Assembly: GCA_002007465.1 (NCBI GenBank)
Contig: LNAC01000036.1
Location: forward strand, 136,881 to 200,880
Length of the DNA: 64,000 nt
Source of the DNA: Ailurus styani
Taxonomy: Eukaryota; Chordata; Mammalia; Carnivora; Ailuridae
Direction of reading: 5' to 3'
The number at the start of each line of letters is the position of its first letter. Within the stretch, counting starts at the first letter, position 1. This document shows, piece by piece, positions 26,247 through 36,815 of this stretch. The notes under the pieces are model-generated. The model was not told the DNA's origin. It saw nothing but the letters and a program-made list of their open reading frames with translations, and made no database searches. A program made the position numbers and the translations under genes.

Positions 26247-27218
26247 TACCACCAGCATTTTCACAGAACTGGAAGAAACAGTCCTCAAGTTCGTATGGAA
26301 CCAAAAAACACCCTGAATAGCCAAAACAATCTTGAAAAAAAAAATTAAAAATGGAGCCATCACAATTCTGACCTTCAACTTACACTACAGAACTTTAATG
26401 GTCAAAACAGTATTGTACTGGCACACACACAAAAGACGCCTAGACCAATGGAACAAAATAGAAAACCTAGAAATAAGCCCATAATTATATGGCCAATTAA
26501 TATTTGACAAAGGAGGCAAGAATATGTGATGGGAAGAAGACATACACACAAATAAATCCAAATGCATTTGAGACCTATATGTGCCACCTGAAAGCATTAA
26601 AACCTAGAAGAAAGCATAGGCAGTAAGTTCTCTGATCTTGCCTATAGCAGTATTTTTCTAGATGTGTCTCCTAAGGCAAGGGAAATAAAATCAAAGGTAA
26701 ACTACTGTGACTACATCCAAATTAAAGGCTTCTGCACAACAAAGGAAAAATAAAACAAAGGCAACCTACAGAATGGGAAGAGATATTTGCAAATGATATA
26801 TATGATAAAGGGCTAGTGTCCAAAATATATAAAGAACTTAGACAATGGAACACCCCAAAAAAAAATAATCCAATTAAAAATGGGCAGAGTACATGAATAG
26901 ACATCACTCCAAAGTAAACCTGTAAATGGCCAACACACACATGAAAAGATGCATCACCGATTGTTAGGGAAATGGAAGTCAAAGTCACAATGAGATATCC
27001 CCTCATACTGTCAGAATGGCTAGAATCAAAAACACAAGAAAAAGTTATGGCAAGGATATGGAAAAAGAGGAACCCTTGTGCACTACTGGTGGGAATGCAA
27101 ACTGGTGCACCCACTGTGGAAAACAGTGTGGTTGTTCCTCAAAAAGTAAGAAATAGAATTGCCCTATGATCTGGTAATCACATTACTAAGTATTTACTTT
27201 AAAAACATAAAAATACAA

Positions 27219-27410
27219 GGATGCCTGGGTGGCTCAGTTAAGTGCCTCAGTCTTGATTTTAGCTCAGGATCTCAGGGGCTCATGAGATCAAGCCCCACGT
27301 CCTGCTCTTCACTGACTGTAGAACCTCCTTAAGATTCTCTTTCTCTCTCTCTCTCTCTGCCCTACTCTAACCTGCTTGCACGCTCACTTTTGGCGAGGGA
27401 AGGGGGAACC
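27219..27410 (+). mobile_element. Carnivore SINE (SINEC) in L1 copy A
   Basis: Head 'gatgcctgggtggctcagttaagtg' is the tRNA-Lys-derived part with the Pol III B-box region following ('gagatcaagcccc'), and a CT repeat forms the body. The tail is degraded and the target-site duplication is not clear. L1 text resumes by 27440. Confidence 0.8.
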
Positions 27411-27550
27411 CACACATACATGGTATGTGCATACCCACACACAAACACTAATGCAGAGGGATAAATGCACCCCTATGTTTATGACAGCCTTACTTACAAT
27501 AACCAAATTAAAGAGGCAGCCGAAGTGCCCATCAGTTGATGAATGGATTA

Positions 27551-27582
27551 AAGGGTGTGTGTGTACACACACACACACACAC
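27551..27582 (+). repeat. (TG)n/(CA)n microsatellite in L1 copy A
   Basis: A run of GT units followed immediately by CA units, forming a palindrome-like alternating purine-pyrimidine tract where L1 3' ends often expand. Confidence 0.7.
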
Positions 27583-27965
27583 TTTATATATATGTAGTAG
27601 AGTATTATTCAACTATAAAAACAGAATGAAATCTTGCCATTTGCAGGGACATGAAGCTAGAGAGTATGCTCAGTCAGATACCATATGACTTCAATCCTAT
27701 GTTGAATTTAATAAAACAAATGAGCAAAGCAAAAACAAAACAACAACAACAAAAAAAAGCAAGAGACACAGATAGATAAAACCAAGAAAGAGACTCAACT
27801 ATAGAGAACAAACTGATGGTTACCAAGGAAGGGGTTGGTGGGTGGATGGGTGAAATATGTGACGAGCTCTGGGTGATGTGTGCAACTGCTGAATAACTAT
27901 ATTGTACACCTGGAACTAATGTAGCACTTTATGTTACCTCGACTGATAAATTAAAAACTTTAAAT

Positions 27966-29040
27966 AACTCAGAGGACTCAGCTCTGGGACAGCCAGGATG
28001 GCCTGAGAGACTGCATCTCTGCCTCTGGAGAGAGAGCACAACAAACAGCCTGCAGAGAGAAAGCACAGAAGCAGAAGTTTGCAAAACACCTGGAGCATAG
28101 GGATGTGGGAGTGGTTTACTAATCTCAGCCAACTGTAATGGGGCAGAGATCCTTCCCAGACTTCTCCAGGAACAGAGGCACTGGCAGGCACCGTTTCCCA
28201 TTCCATCCCTTAGCATTAACACAGGACCACCTGGGTTATAAACAGTGCAGAGCAGATACTTGCTACCTAACTTGCTTACCCTGCATCCCCACTGCCCACT
28301 GCCTTCGATGGACATGCCCCCTCCAGCAGGCATGCCTTGGTTCAGGTACTACAGGCCCCTTCTGCAGAGGACCAACACAGATCTTGCTAACGCTGTGCCT
28401 CCTGCCCTCCAAAATTGCAGATCCACCTCCACCAACACAGCTGGTCTCAGTCAGGGCAGCAGTGGGTCCCCTCTCACAGAGTACTGGCATGCAAACAATG
28501 CTGCAGCTGCATGCCCCACCTCCACACCCATCGTGGATCCACAGTCCCCACGACCAGTATGCTTGTGGCCAGAGCCTACCCCATGTGATACCACAAGTCT
28601 GGGAGCGTGCAAGCTGCCCAACAGGGGCCAGCTCCAGTCCAGAGTGACTCTTGCCCTGGGGAGAGGGAAACCAAACTTTAGCTCAGACAGCTGGTCTGAT
28701 CACAGGCCCTGTCAACCAAAAAGGCTTCTCAGGGGAAGCACCCTGCAGGTGGGTGCTACTTCATCAGTGGCAAATACCCCGTACCACTCACCCAAAGCCC
28801 AAGGCAGCCTCAGACTAGCCCACTGCCACTCCAGGTAAAAATCCTGTTCACAACGGGGAAAGAGACACTACAGACAACCAGACTGAAAAAAAGGCACCTT
28901 GTCTTGTCCACATGAGGATGCACAAAGCATACATGGGAGATCCCCCTGAGGTGCCAGATCCTGGTGAATGGGGACACCACACGGCATGGTGGTACAGGAC
29001 CGCTTCTTCCAAAGGTCACTGCTTTAAGAGCAGGAGACGC
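27966..29040 (+). other. GC-rich 5'-UTR of L1 copy B
   Basis: Richer in G and C than anything else in the window. It holds overlapping chance frames of 169 and 197 codons on + and 134 codons on -. The same kind of sequence, with 'ggggccagc' and 'gtgactcttgccc', occurs in the 5'-UTR of copy A, so it belongs to the LINE promoter region and not to a host gene. Confidence 0.7.
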
Positions 29041-30024
29041 AGCTGACTTTCCAGACATACAGAAACAGACACAGTGAATTAGACAAAATGAGGAGTCTAA
29101 AGAATATGTCCCAAATAAAAGAACCGGACAATATCATATCGAGAGATCTAAGCATACCATGATAAGTAATATACCCGGTAGAGAATTTGAAGTAATGATC
29201 ATCAAGAAACTCACTAGATTTGAGAGAAGACTGGAGTTTATCATTGGAGGCCTTAGCAAAGCGATTAAAAAAAAAAAGGAATAAATCAGAGATGAAGAAC
29301 ACAATAAATGAAATTAAAAACATACTTGGTGTAATATATATAGCAAAGTAGAGGAAGTGAAGGAAAAATGAGTGCCCTGGAGGACAGAGTAACGGAAAGT
29401 AATCAAGCTGAGCAGGTGAGAGAACAAAATCATGCACAATGAGAACAGACACAGGAAACTCAGTGACTCCATCAAACCTAGGAACATTCACATTACAGGG
29501 ATCTCAGAAGAAGGAAAAGTAGAGAAAACAGGGCAGAAAATTCATTTGCAGAAATAATAGCTATAAAGTTCCCTAATCTGGGTAAGAAAACATATCCAGA
29601 TCCAATAGGCACAGAGAGCCCCCAACAATTTCAACCCAGTGAGGTCCACACCTCCATCCACAGACCTCATTACAGTAAGGTCCACTCCTCCCTACAGACT
29701 GTAATAAATAAAATAGCAAAAAGTAGTGATAAAGTGAGAATTTTAAAAACCAACAGGAGAAAATGCTTACATATACGGGAAATCCCTAAGGCTATCAGCT
29801 ACTTTCTCAGGAGCAGCTTCGCAGGCAGAATATATTCACAGTGCTGAAAGGGAAAAAAAATGGCAACCAAAAACACCTGATCCAATAAGGCTATCATTCA
29901 GAATAGAGAGATAAAGAGTTGGAGGGGAGGTGGGCTAAGAAGTTCAGGACCACTACACTAACATACATGAGATGATAGAGGGGACCGTAAGTGGAAAGGA
30001 AAATCCTGAGTAAGTAAAGTAGAA

Positions 30025-30027
<3 letters not shown>

Positions 30028-30057
<30 letters not shown>
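30028..30057 (+). repeat. A30 homopolymer at the L1 copy B ORF1/ORF2 junction
   Basis: Thirty consecutive A residues, embedded in inter-ORF L1 sequence that continues on both sides. Confidence 0.95.
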
Positions 30058-30058
<1 letters not shown>

Positions 30059-30927
30059 AGTAAAAATAAGTTTATCTGTAAAAATCAGTTAAGGGACTCA
30101 AAAAATCAGAGTGTAAAGTATGATACATTTACCTAAAATGTATGTGTTGGGGAGGGTGAGATGAGTGAAATACGGGTTCAACCTTAAGCAACCATCAAGT
30201 TAATATAGATTACAATATGCTTAAGATGTTATATATAATTCTAATGGTAACCAAAAATGAAAAACCAGTAATACCAAGAAAAGAAGAGAAAGGAATCCAA
30301 AGATATCACTAAAGAAAGCCAACTAATTGTCAGAGAAGACAACAAGAAAGGAACGGAACTATAAAAACAAGCACAGAAAAAGTAACAAAATGGCAATACA
30401 TACCTATCATTAGTTACTTTGAATGCAAATGGACTAAATGCTCCAATGAGAGGACATTGGTGACAGAATGTTATCAAAGCAAAATCCATCTGTATGCTGT
30501 CTACAAGACACTCATTTCAGACATAAAGACATGCAGATTAAAAGTGAAGGGATGGAAGCATTTATCATGCAAATAGATGTGAAAAGAAAGCCAGGATAGC
30601 AATATTAACATCAGATAAAATAGATTTTAAACAAAGACTGCAACTGGGCACAAAGGACATTTATAAAGGGAAGAATCCAGCAAGATGATAATTCTATTGT
30701 AAATATTTATGCACCCAACATTGGAGCACCCAAATACATAAAGGAGTTAATAACAATCATAAAAGAAGTGATTGATAGCAATACAGTAATAGTAACGGGC
30801 TTTAACACCCCATCCTTCATCTATGGATAGGTGAGTCATGCAATCAAGAAGGAAACAGTGGCTTTGAAAGACACCTTGGACCAGACGAGGCCAACAGATT
30901 TCTTTAGAAGTTTCCCTCCTAGACAAA

Positions 30928-31134
30928 CCATAAGAGACTCTTAATCTCACGAAACAAACTGAAGGTTCCTGGCGGGTGGGAGGGTAGGGATAGGGTGGAT
31001 GGGTTTTGGACACTGGGGAGGGTCTGTGCTGTGGTGAGTGCTGTGAAAGGTGTAAGCCTAATGATTCACAGACCTGTACCCCTGGGGCAAATAATAATAA
31101 AATTAAAAAAAAAAGAACTTAGGAACGAAAAAAA
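30928..31134 (+). mobile_element. Young 5'-truncated L1 3' end nested in L1 copy B
   Basis: About 207 bp of carnivore L1 3'-UTR ('accataagagactcttaatc', 'cagacctgtacccctggggc') with an A-rich tail. It is flanked by a perfect 18-bp target-site duplication AAGTTTCCCTCCTAGACA at 30910-30927 and 31135-31152. Two A tracts are separated by 'gaacttaggaacg', which suggests a very short 3' transduction or tail remodelling. Confidence 0.95.
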
Positions 31135-31628
31135 AAGTTTCCCTCCTAGACAGCATAATATACATTCTTTTCAAGTACACATGGTATATTCTCCAAAACA
31201 GAACACATATTAGGCCACAAAAGAACCAAAACAAATTGAAAAAGATTCAAGTTATACTGTGTATCTGTTCCAACCACAATGCCATGAAATTAGAAATCAA
31301 GCACAAGAAAAAGAGCCTGGACAGAGCACAAGTACATGGGGGTTAAATAACATGCTACTAAACAATGAAAAGATCAACCTAGAAATCAAAGAAGAAATAA
31401 AAAATTATGTGGAAAAAGTGGAAATGAAAAAACAGTGGTCCAAAATCTTTAGGGTACAGCAAAAGTTGTCCTCAGAACAAAATTTATAGCAATATAGGCT
31501 TACCTCAAGAAGCAAGAGGAATCTCAAGCAACCTAACCTTCACCTAAAGGACCTAGAAAAAGAACAAACAAAACTCAACACCAGCAAAAGGGAGGAAGTA
31601 AAGACTAGAACAGAAACAAGTAGAAAAT

Positions 31629-31665
31629 AAAATAATGGAATGGAATAGAATAGAATAGAATAATC
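31629..31665 (+). repeat. (AATGG/AATAG)n pentamer microsatellite
   Basis: Pentameric AATGG then AATAG units in the decayed ORF2 of L1 copy B. Confidence 0.85.
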
Positions 31666-31736
31666 AATGAAACCAGGAGCTCGTTCTCTAGAAAGATCAA
31701 CAAGTTAATTAACTTTTACTCAGAATCATCAAAAAA

Positions 31737-31752
31737 GAGAGAGAGAGAGAGG
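31737..31752 (+). repeat. (GA)n microsatellite
   Basis: A short GA run in L1 copy B. Confidence 0.8.
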
Positions 31753-32112
31753 ACTCATATTCAGAAATGAAAGAGTACACATAATTACCAACATTACAGA
31801 TATAGGAAAGATTGAGAGACTATTATGAAAAATTTTATGCCATCAAATTTGACAGCCCGTAAGATATCGTTATTTCTAGAAACATATCCTACAAACATAT
31901 TCCTAGAAATATGTCACCTGCCAAAGCTGAAGCAGAAAAAAATAGGACATTTGACCAGACCAATTACCAGCAATGAAATTAAATCACTTATCTAAAAACT
32001 CCCACCAAACCAAAGTCCAGGACCAGACAGCTTCACAGCTCATTTCTACCAAACATTTAAACAAGAGTTAATATATCTGCTTCTCAAACTACTGCAAAAA
32101 AATTTGAAGAGA

Positions 32113-32152
32113 ATCTCTTCTCGGGCTTTTGGGTAAGATCAAGTGTAAAACA
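32113..32152 (+). pseudogene. RNU2 pseudogene: Truncated U2 snRNA retropseudogene nested in L1 copy B
   Basis: Thirty-five bases (32113-32147) match the 5' end of U2 spliceosomal RNA with three differences, including 'cttctcgg', 'cttttgg' and the branch-site-flanking 'taagatcaagtgta'. A short A-rich tail follows. L1 sequence TTGAAGAG is present on both sides (32104-32111 and 32153-32160), as expected of a target-site duplication. It lacks the Sm site, the rest of U2 and any promoter, so it cannot function as a snRNA. Confidence 0.8.
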
Positions 32153-33054
32153 TTGAAGAGGAAGGACAACATCCAAATTCATTATGACGCCAGCTAATTA
32201 CCCTGATACCAAAAATAGATAATGGCACTAAAAAAAAAAATTATAGGCCATTATCTCTGATGAAAACAGATACAAGTATCTTTAGTAAAATATAATCAGT
32301 TAATGCAGTAATACCTTTAAAAAATAATTCACCAGAATCAACTGGAATTTACTGAATATCAATATTTGTAGGTTAGTCGATGTCATAAATGACATTAAGA
32401 GAAAGCATAAAATTCATATAACAATTTCCATATATACAGAAGAGGCACTGGAAAAACTACCACATCCACTCATGATAAAAACCCTCAACAAAGTAAGTTT
32501 AGAGGGAACAGACCTCAACATAGTAAAGGCTATCTACAAAAAACTCACAGTGAACATCATACTCAATGTGGAAAAACAGAGAGCTTTTCACTTGAGGTCA
32601 AGAGCAAGATAAGGATGTTCACTCTCATCACTTTTATTCAGTATAGTAATGGAAAGTCCTAGATACAGAAATCAGACAACAAAAAGAAATACATCGTATC
32701 CAGACTGGTAAGGAAGTAGTAAAAGGTCCACTATTTGGAGCTGACATGATACTGTATAGAGAAAACTCTAAGGATTCCACCAAAAACCTGCTACAATTGA
32801 GAAATGAATTCAGTAATATCACATTATACAAAATCAATCTACAAAAATCAACTACATTTTTATACACTGATAATGAAGAAGTAAAAAAAGAAATTAAGGA
32901 AACATTCCCATTTATAATTGCACCCAAAATAATAAAATGTCTAGGAATAAACTTCACCAAGGAGGTCAAAGATTTGAACTCTGAAAACTATATAACACCG
33001 ATGAAGGAAATTGAAGACACAAACAAATGGAAAGACATTAAATACTCATGTACT

Positions 33055-33253
33055 TTTTTAAAAAATTTTATTTATTTATTTGACACAGAGAGAGAGATCA
33101 GATCACAAGCAGGCAGAGAGGCAGGCAGAGAGAGAGTAGGAAGCAGGCTCCCCACTGAGCAGGGAGCCCGATGTGGGCCTTGATCCCAGGACCCTGAGAT
33201 CATGACCTGAGCCTAAGGCAGAGGCTTTAACCCCCTGAGCCACCCAGGCACCC
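33055..33253 (-). mobile_element. Carnivore SINE (SINEC), full length, in L1 copy B
   Basis: Reads in reverse: poly-T tail and 'atttatttatttgacacagagag' on the left, 'gagccacccaggcaccc' (head) on the right. A perfect 14-bp target-site duplication AAATACTCATGTAC flanks it (33040-33053 and 33254-33267). It is well preserved and therefore fairly young. Confidence 0.97.
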
Positions 33254-33428
33254 AAATACTCATGTACTTGAAGACTAATATTGTTAAAATGTCCATACTG
33301 CCCAAAGCAATCTATAGATTTAATGTAATCCCTATCAAAATACCACCAGCATTTTTCACAGAATTGAAACAAGTAATTCTAAAGTTTGCATGGAACCACA
33401 AAACATCCCAAATTGCCAAAGTAATCCT

Positions 33429-33619
33429 TTTTTTTTTTTCTTTTTAGAGAGAGAGAGGCAGGGGGGCATGTTGGGGGCAGGAGCAGAGGGAGATTCTTAA
33501 GCAGGCTCCGTGCTCAGAGTGGAACCGAACATAGGGCACAGTCTCACAACCCAGATATCATAACCTGAGGTGAAATCAAGAGTCAGATGCTTAACCTACT
33601 GAGCCACCCAGGCTCCCAA
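33429..33619 (-). mobile_element. Carnivore SINE (SINEC), older copy, in L1 copy B
   Basis: Poly-T tail on the left, 'agcaggctccgtgctcagag' in the middle and 'tgagccacccaggctccc' on the right. The flanks are similar but diverged L1 text, so the duplication is imperfect. More divergent than the copy at 33055. Confidence 0.93.
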
Positions 33620-33730
33620 TAGCTGAAGCAACCCTGAAAAAGAAAAGCTAAACCGGAGGCATTACCATTCTAGACTTAAAGTTATACTACAAAGCAGATA
33701 TAATCAAAACAGTGTGCTACTGACACATGC

Positions 33731-33761
33731 GCACGTGTGCACACACACACATACACACACA
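33731..33761 (+). repeat. (CA)n-rich stretch in L1 copy B
   Basis: Imperfect CA/CG alternating run inside the ORF2 remnant. Confidence 0.7.
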
Positions 33762-35477
33762 GAATTAATGATGAATAGATCAGTGGAACAGAATAGAAAA
33801 CCCAGAATTAAACTGACAGTTATATGGTCAATTCATCTTTGACAAAGGAGGCAAGAATATACAAAGAGAAAAAGTCTCTTTATCAAATGGTGCTGGGAAG
33901 TCTAGACCGCTACATCCACTAGAATGAAACTGGACTTTCTTTCATCACGCACAAAAACTTCAAAATGGATTAAGGACCTATACGTGCTACCTGAAACTAG
34001 AAATCCTAGAAGACAGTACAGACAGTAATTTCTGTGAACTTGGCCGTAACAATATTTTTCTAGATGTATTTCCTAAGGCAGAGGAAATAAAAGCAAAAAT
34101 GAGTTGATCAGACTACATCAAGATTAAAAGCTTTTGCATAACGAAACTATCAACAAAACTAAGAGACCACTGAATGGCAAATGACACAGCCGATAAAGGG
34201 TTAATATCCAAAATATAAAAATACCTTAAATCAACACGCAAGAAACAAATAGTCCAATTTAAAAAATGGGTGGAAGACATGAACACACAGTTCTCTAAAG
34301 AAGAAATGCAGAGGGCCAACAGACACATGAAAAGATGCTCAACATCACTCATCATCATGGAAATGCAAATTAGAACTACCATGAGACATCACCTCATGCC
34401 TGTCAGAATGGCTGAAATGAAAAACAACAAACAACAAGTTTTGGTGAGGATGTGGAGAAAAAGGAACTTTGTGCACAATTGGTGGGCGTGCAAATGGGTG
34501 CAGTGACTGTGGAAAAGAGTATGGAGATTCCTGAAAAAATAAAAAATCAAACTACACTATGACCCATTAATCACACTACTGGGTATTTACCTAAAGAATA
34601 CAAAAACACTAATTTGAAAAGATAATATGCACTCCTATATTTACTGCAGCATTATTTACAATAGCCAGATTTTAGAAGCAATCCAAGTGCCCACTGATAG
34701 ATGAATGGATACAGAACTGTTTGTGTATGTGTGTGTGCATATCTACGTATATCCATATTTTACATTTACAAATTACATATAATTCATAATTTATATGCAT
34801 ACCTATCACCATAATAAAGGATGAAATCTTGCCATTTGCAATGACACAGATGGATCTAGAGAATATAAGGCTGAGGGAAATAAGTCAGAGAAAGATAAAT
34901 ACCATATGATTGCACTCATATGTAGGATTTGGGAAACAAAACAAAACAATCAAAGGGAAATAAAGAGACAAACTGAAAACAAGACTCTTAACTACAGAGA
35001 CCAGATAGTTATCAGAGGCAAGCTGGGGCAGGGGATGAGCGAAATAGATGAAGGAAATTAAGGGTGAATTTATCGTTAAAAAAAAAAAAAAGGTACACTT
35101 ATCTTGATGGGCACTGACTAATATATGGAATTGTGGAGTCATTATATTGTAAAACAAACTAAACACTGTATGTTACCTATACCAGTATGAATATAAAAAA
35201 CAATAAATCAATGTATTTCAGGTTACAACTAAAATAATACTAATAGAAGTCTATGTAGCTAATTCACTAATGGAGAAATGGAAAAATTAAAATTTATCCA
35301 TCCAAGAGAATATACAAAGGAAAAATAGTACAGAACTGATGAAGTATAAAAAATTAAAACCCAGATATATATATAACCAATCACACTAAATGTTAGTAAG
35401 CTACATACTTTAATATTCTTTAATTTTCAGACCAGAATAAAAAGCAACTAATATTTGAATCATTTTTTATCTACTCT

Positions 35478-35775
35478 GATAACCTTTTTTTTCTTCAAAT
35501 TTGTATTTAAATGCTAGCTAGTTAACAACTGTAATATTGGTTTCGGGAGAATTCAGCGATTCCTCACTTAAATATAACTCCCACTGCTCACCATAGTAAA
35601 TGCCCTCCTTAATAACCTTCACCCATGCAGTCCATTTCCTGCCCCCGCTCCCCTCTAGCAACCCTCTGTTTGATCTCTCTAGTTAAGTCACCTAACTCTT
35701 AACTTTTTTTTTTCCTTCCCATATGTTCATCTGTTTTCTTTCTTAAATTCCACATGAGTGAAATCAATCAAGGAC
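35478..35775 (-). mobile_element. 5'-truncated L1 3'-UTR, antisense, nested
   Basis: 'ctagctagttaacaactgtaatattggtttc', 'agtaaatgccctccttaat' and 'cccatatgttcatctgttttctttcttaaattccacatgagtgaaatc' read as the reverse complement of a carnivore L1 3' region. It breaks the older sense LINE. Confidence 0.85.
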
Positions 35776-36300
35776 ACATATGGACTCTGAGGATTAAAGG
35801 AAGCTCAATCATGCCAGTTCAAACCAAAGCAAAGTAGTTCAACTGTAGAGTGAGAAGAAAGAAGTTTTACCAAAAATAAAGAGAAAATTTTCATAATGAT
35901 CAATGATTAAATTCATCAGGATAGAAAAATCTTACATTTATATGTTCTATTTCCTAAGTATATAAAGAAAAAAAAAGACAATAACAAAGGGATAAATAAA
36001 TCAACAAATGTAGATAAACAAGAGTTTAACCCCTAACTCTCAAAGTAGCCCAAAAAACCCCAAAACAACAAAAAACAAAATTACAGGGATAGTGTTTTAA
36101 TAGTCTCATTTATAACCTTGTCTTATTGAAAGGTCTAAAACATTGCACTCAAAATTACAGAAAATGTGCTGTTCAAACATACCTGAAGTATTTATCCACA
36201 ATGTCTAGAAACTGGGCCATAAAACAAGTCTCAATTAGTGAATTAGTGCAGAGTATGGTTTTCTACCACAATGGAATTCAACCAGGAAAAAAAAAAAAAG

Positions 36301-36326
36301 ACACACACACACACACACACACACAC
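36301..36326 (+). repeat. (AC)13 microsatellite
   Basis: Thirteen perfect AC units after an A-rich run in the old LINE. Confidence 0.95.
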
Positions 36327-36623
36327 TCTAAAAGTATACCCAAGTATTGGAGATTAAGCCATACACTCATACACTTCAAATTAATCCCTGGGAAATAGAT
36401 TAAAATAACAAAGGAAATTAGCACATTTTAAAAATCAAAGATAACAAAATCATGACATGGCAAATCTTGTGGGATATAGCTAACAGAGCCTAGAGGAAAA
36501 TGAGTCTGAAATGTCTATACTGGAAAAAAAGAAATGCTAACAGTCACCTAAGCACCTGCTTCCAATAGGCTAAAAGTGAACAGAAATCTAAAAACTAGCA
36601 GAAATGTGGAAATAAATACAAGA

Positions 36624-36815
36624 TGGGGGTGCCTGCGTGGCACAGTCAGTTAAGCGTCCTGATCTTGGTTTCCACTCAGGTCGAGATCTCAGGGTCTTAA
36701 ATTCTAAATTCACATCAAGCTCATGCTCAGCACAAAGTCTGCCTGAGACTCTCCCTCAGTCCCTCGTTCCCTCCCCCCACTCTGCTCTTCAATAAATAAA
36801 TCTTTGTAAATAAAT
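36624..36815 (+). mobile_element. Carnivore SINE (SINEC) nested in the old LINE
   Basis: Head 'gggggtgcctgcgtggcacagtcagttaagcg', body with 'ctcaggtcgagatctcaggg' and tail 'aataaataaatctttgtaaataaat'. Imperfect flanking duplication of 'aaataaatacaagat' and 'aaataaatatagaat'. An older, diverged copy. Confidence 0.9.

Larger units (their letters stand above)
24190..27130 (+). pseudogene. L1 ORF2 remnant (copy A)
   Basis: ORF2p supplies endonuclease and reverse transcriptase activity for target-primed retrotransposition. Surviving fragments include the frame at 25410-25604 (KNPYDYFHRCIKKFDRVQYP and following), typical of the RT palm approach, and the LFADDM catalytic motif at 25764-25781. Many frameshifts, a (CCA)n insertion near 24765 and a partial SINE at 26162 interrupt it. 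Confidence 0.75.
22076..27960 (+). mobile_element. Near-full-length carnivore L1 (copy A), decayed
   Basis: Starts with the L1 5'-UTR hallmark 'ggaagatggcagagtag...ctcaccttgtccc' and ends 'ttatgttacctcgactgataaattaaaaac'. Its 5'-UTR runs to about 23160, the ORF1 remnant to about 23960 ('gtgctgaaagggaaaaatctgcagcc'), and the ORF2 remnant from about 24190 to the 3' end. The reverse transcriptase motif still reads LFADDM at 25764-25781. Stops and indels break both frames, so it is not autonomous. It carries a partial SINE at 26162 and a SINE at 27219, both younger. It lies in sense with the cadherin gene and abuts L1 copy B directly. Confidence 0.93.
27966..35205 (+). mobile_element. Near-full-length carnivore L1 (copy B), with nested insertions
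   Basis: It begins inside the L1 5'-UTR ('gcctctggagagagagcac', 'cctgcagagagaaagcac'), so the extreme 5' end is missing. It continues through an ORF1 remnant (about 29050-29930), an inter-ORF A30 tract (30028-30057) and an ORF2 remnant (about 30241-34600) to the 3' end near 35205. The RT motif is mutated to LFGADM at 32731-32748 (usual F-A-D-D changed to F-G-A-D). Nested insertions are the young L1 3' piece at 30928, a U2-derived piece at 32113 and SINECs at 33055 and 33429. It is not coding-competent. Confidence 0.92.

Noticed and set aside
27551..27582. GTGTGT-ACACAC palindrome as a regulatory hairpin
   Set aside because: It is a dinucleotide microsatellite at a common L1 expansion point.
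28138..28838. 169- and 197-codon frames as possible new genes
   Set aside because: Both sit in the GC-rich 5'-UTR of an L1 and have similar sequence in a second L1. Reported only as a low-interest LINE question.
32113..32152. Functional U2 snRNA gene
   Set aside because: Only the first 35 bases are present, with mismatches, no promoter and no Sm site.
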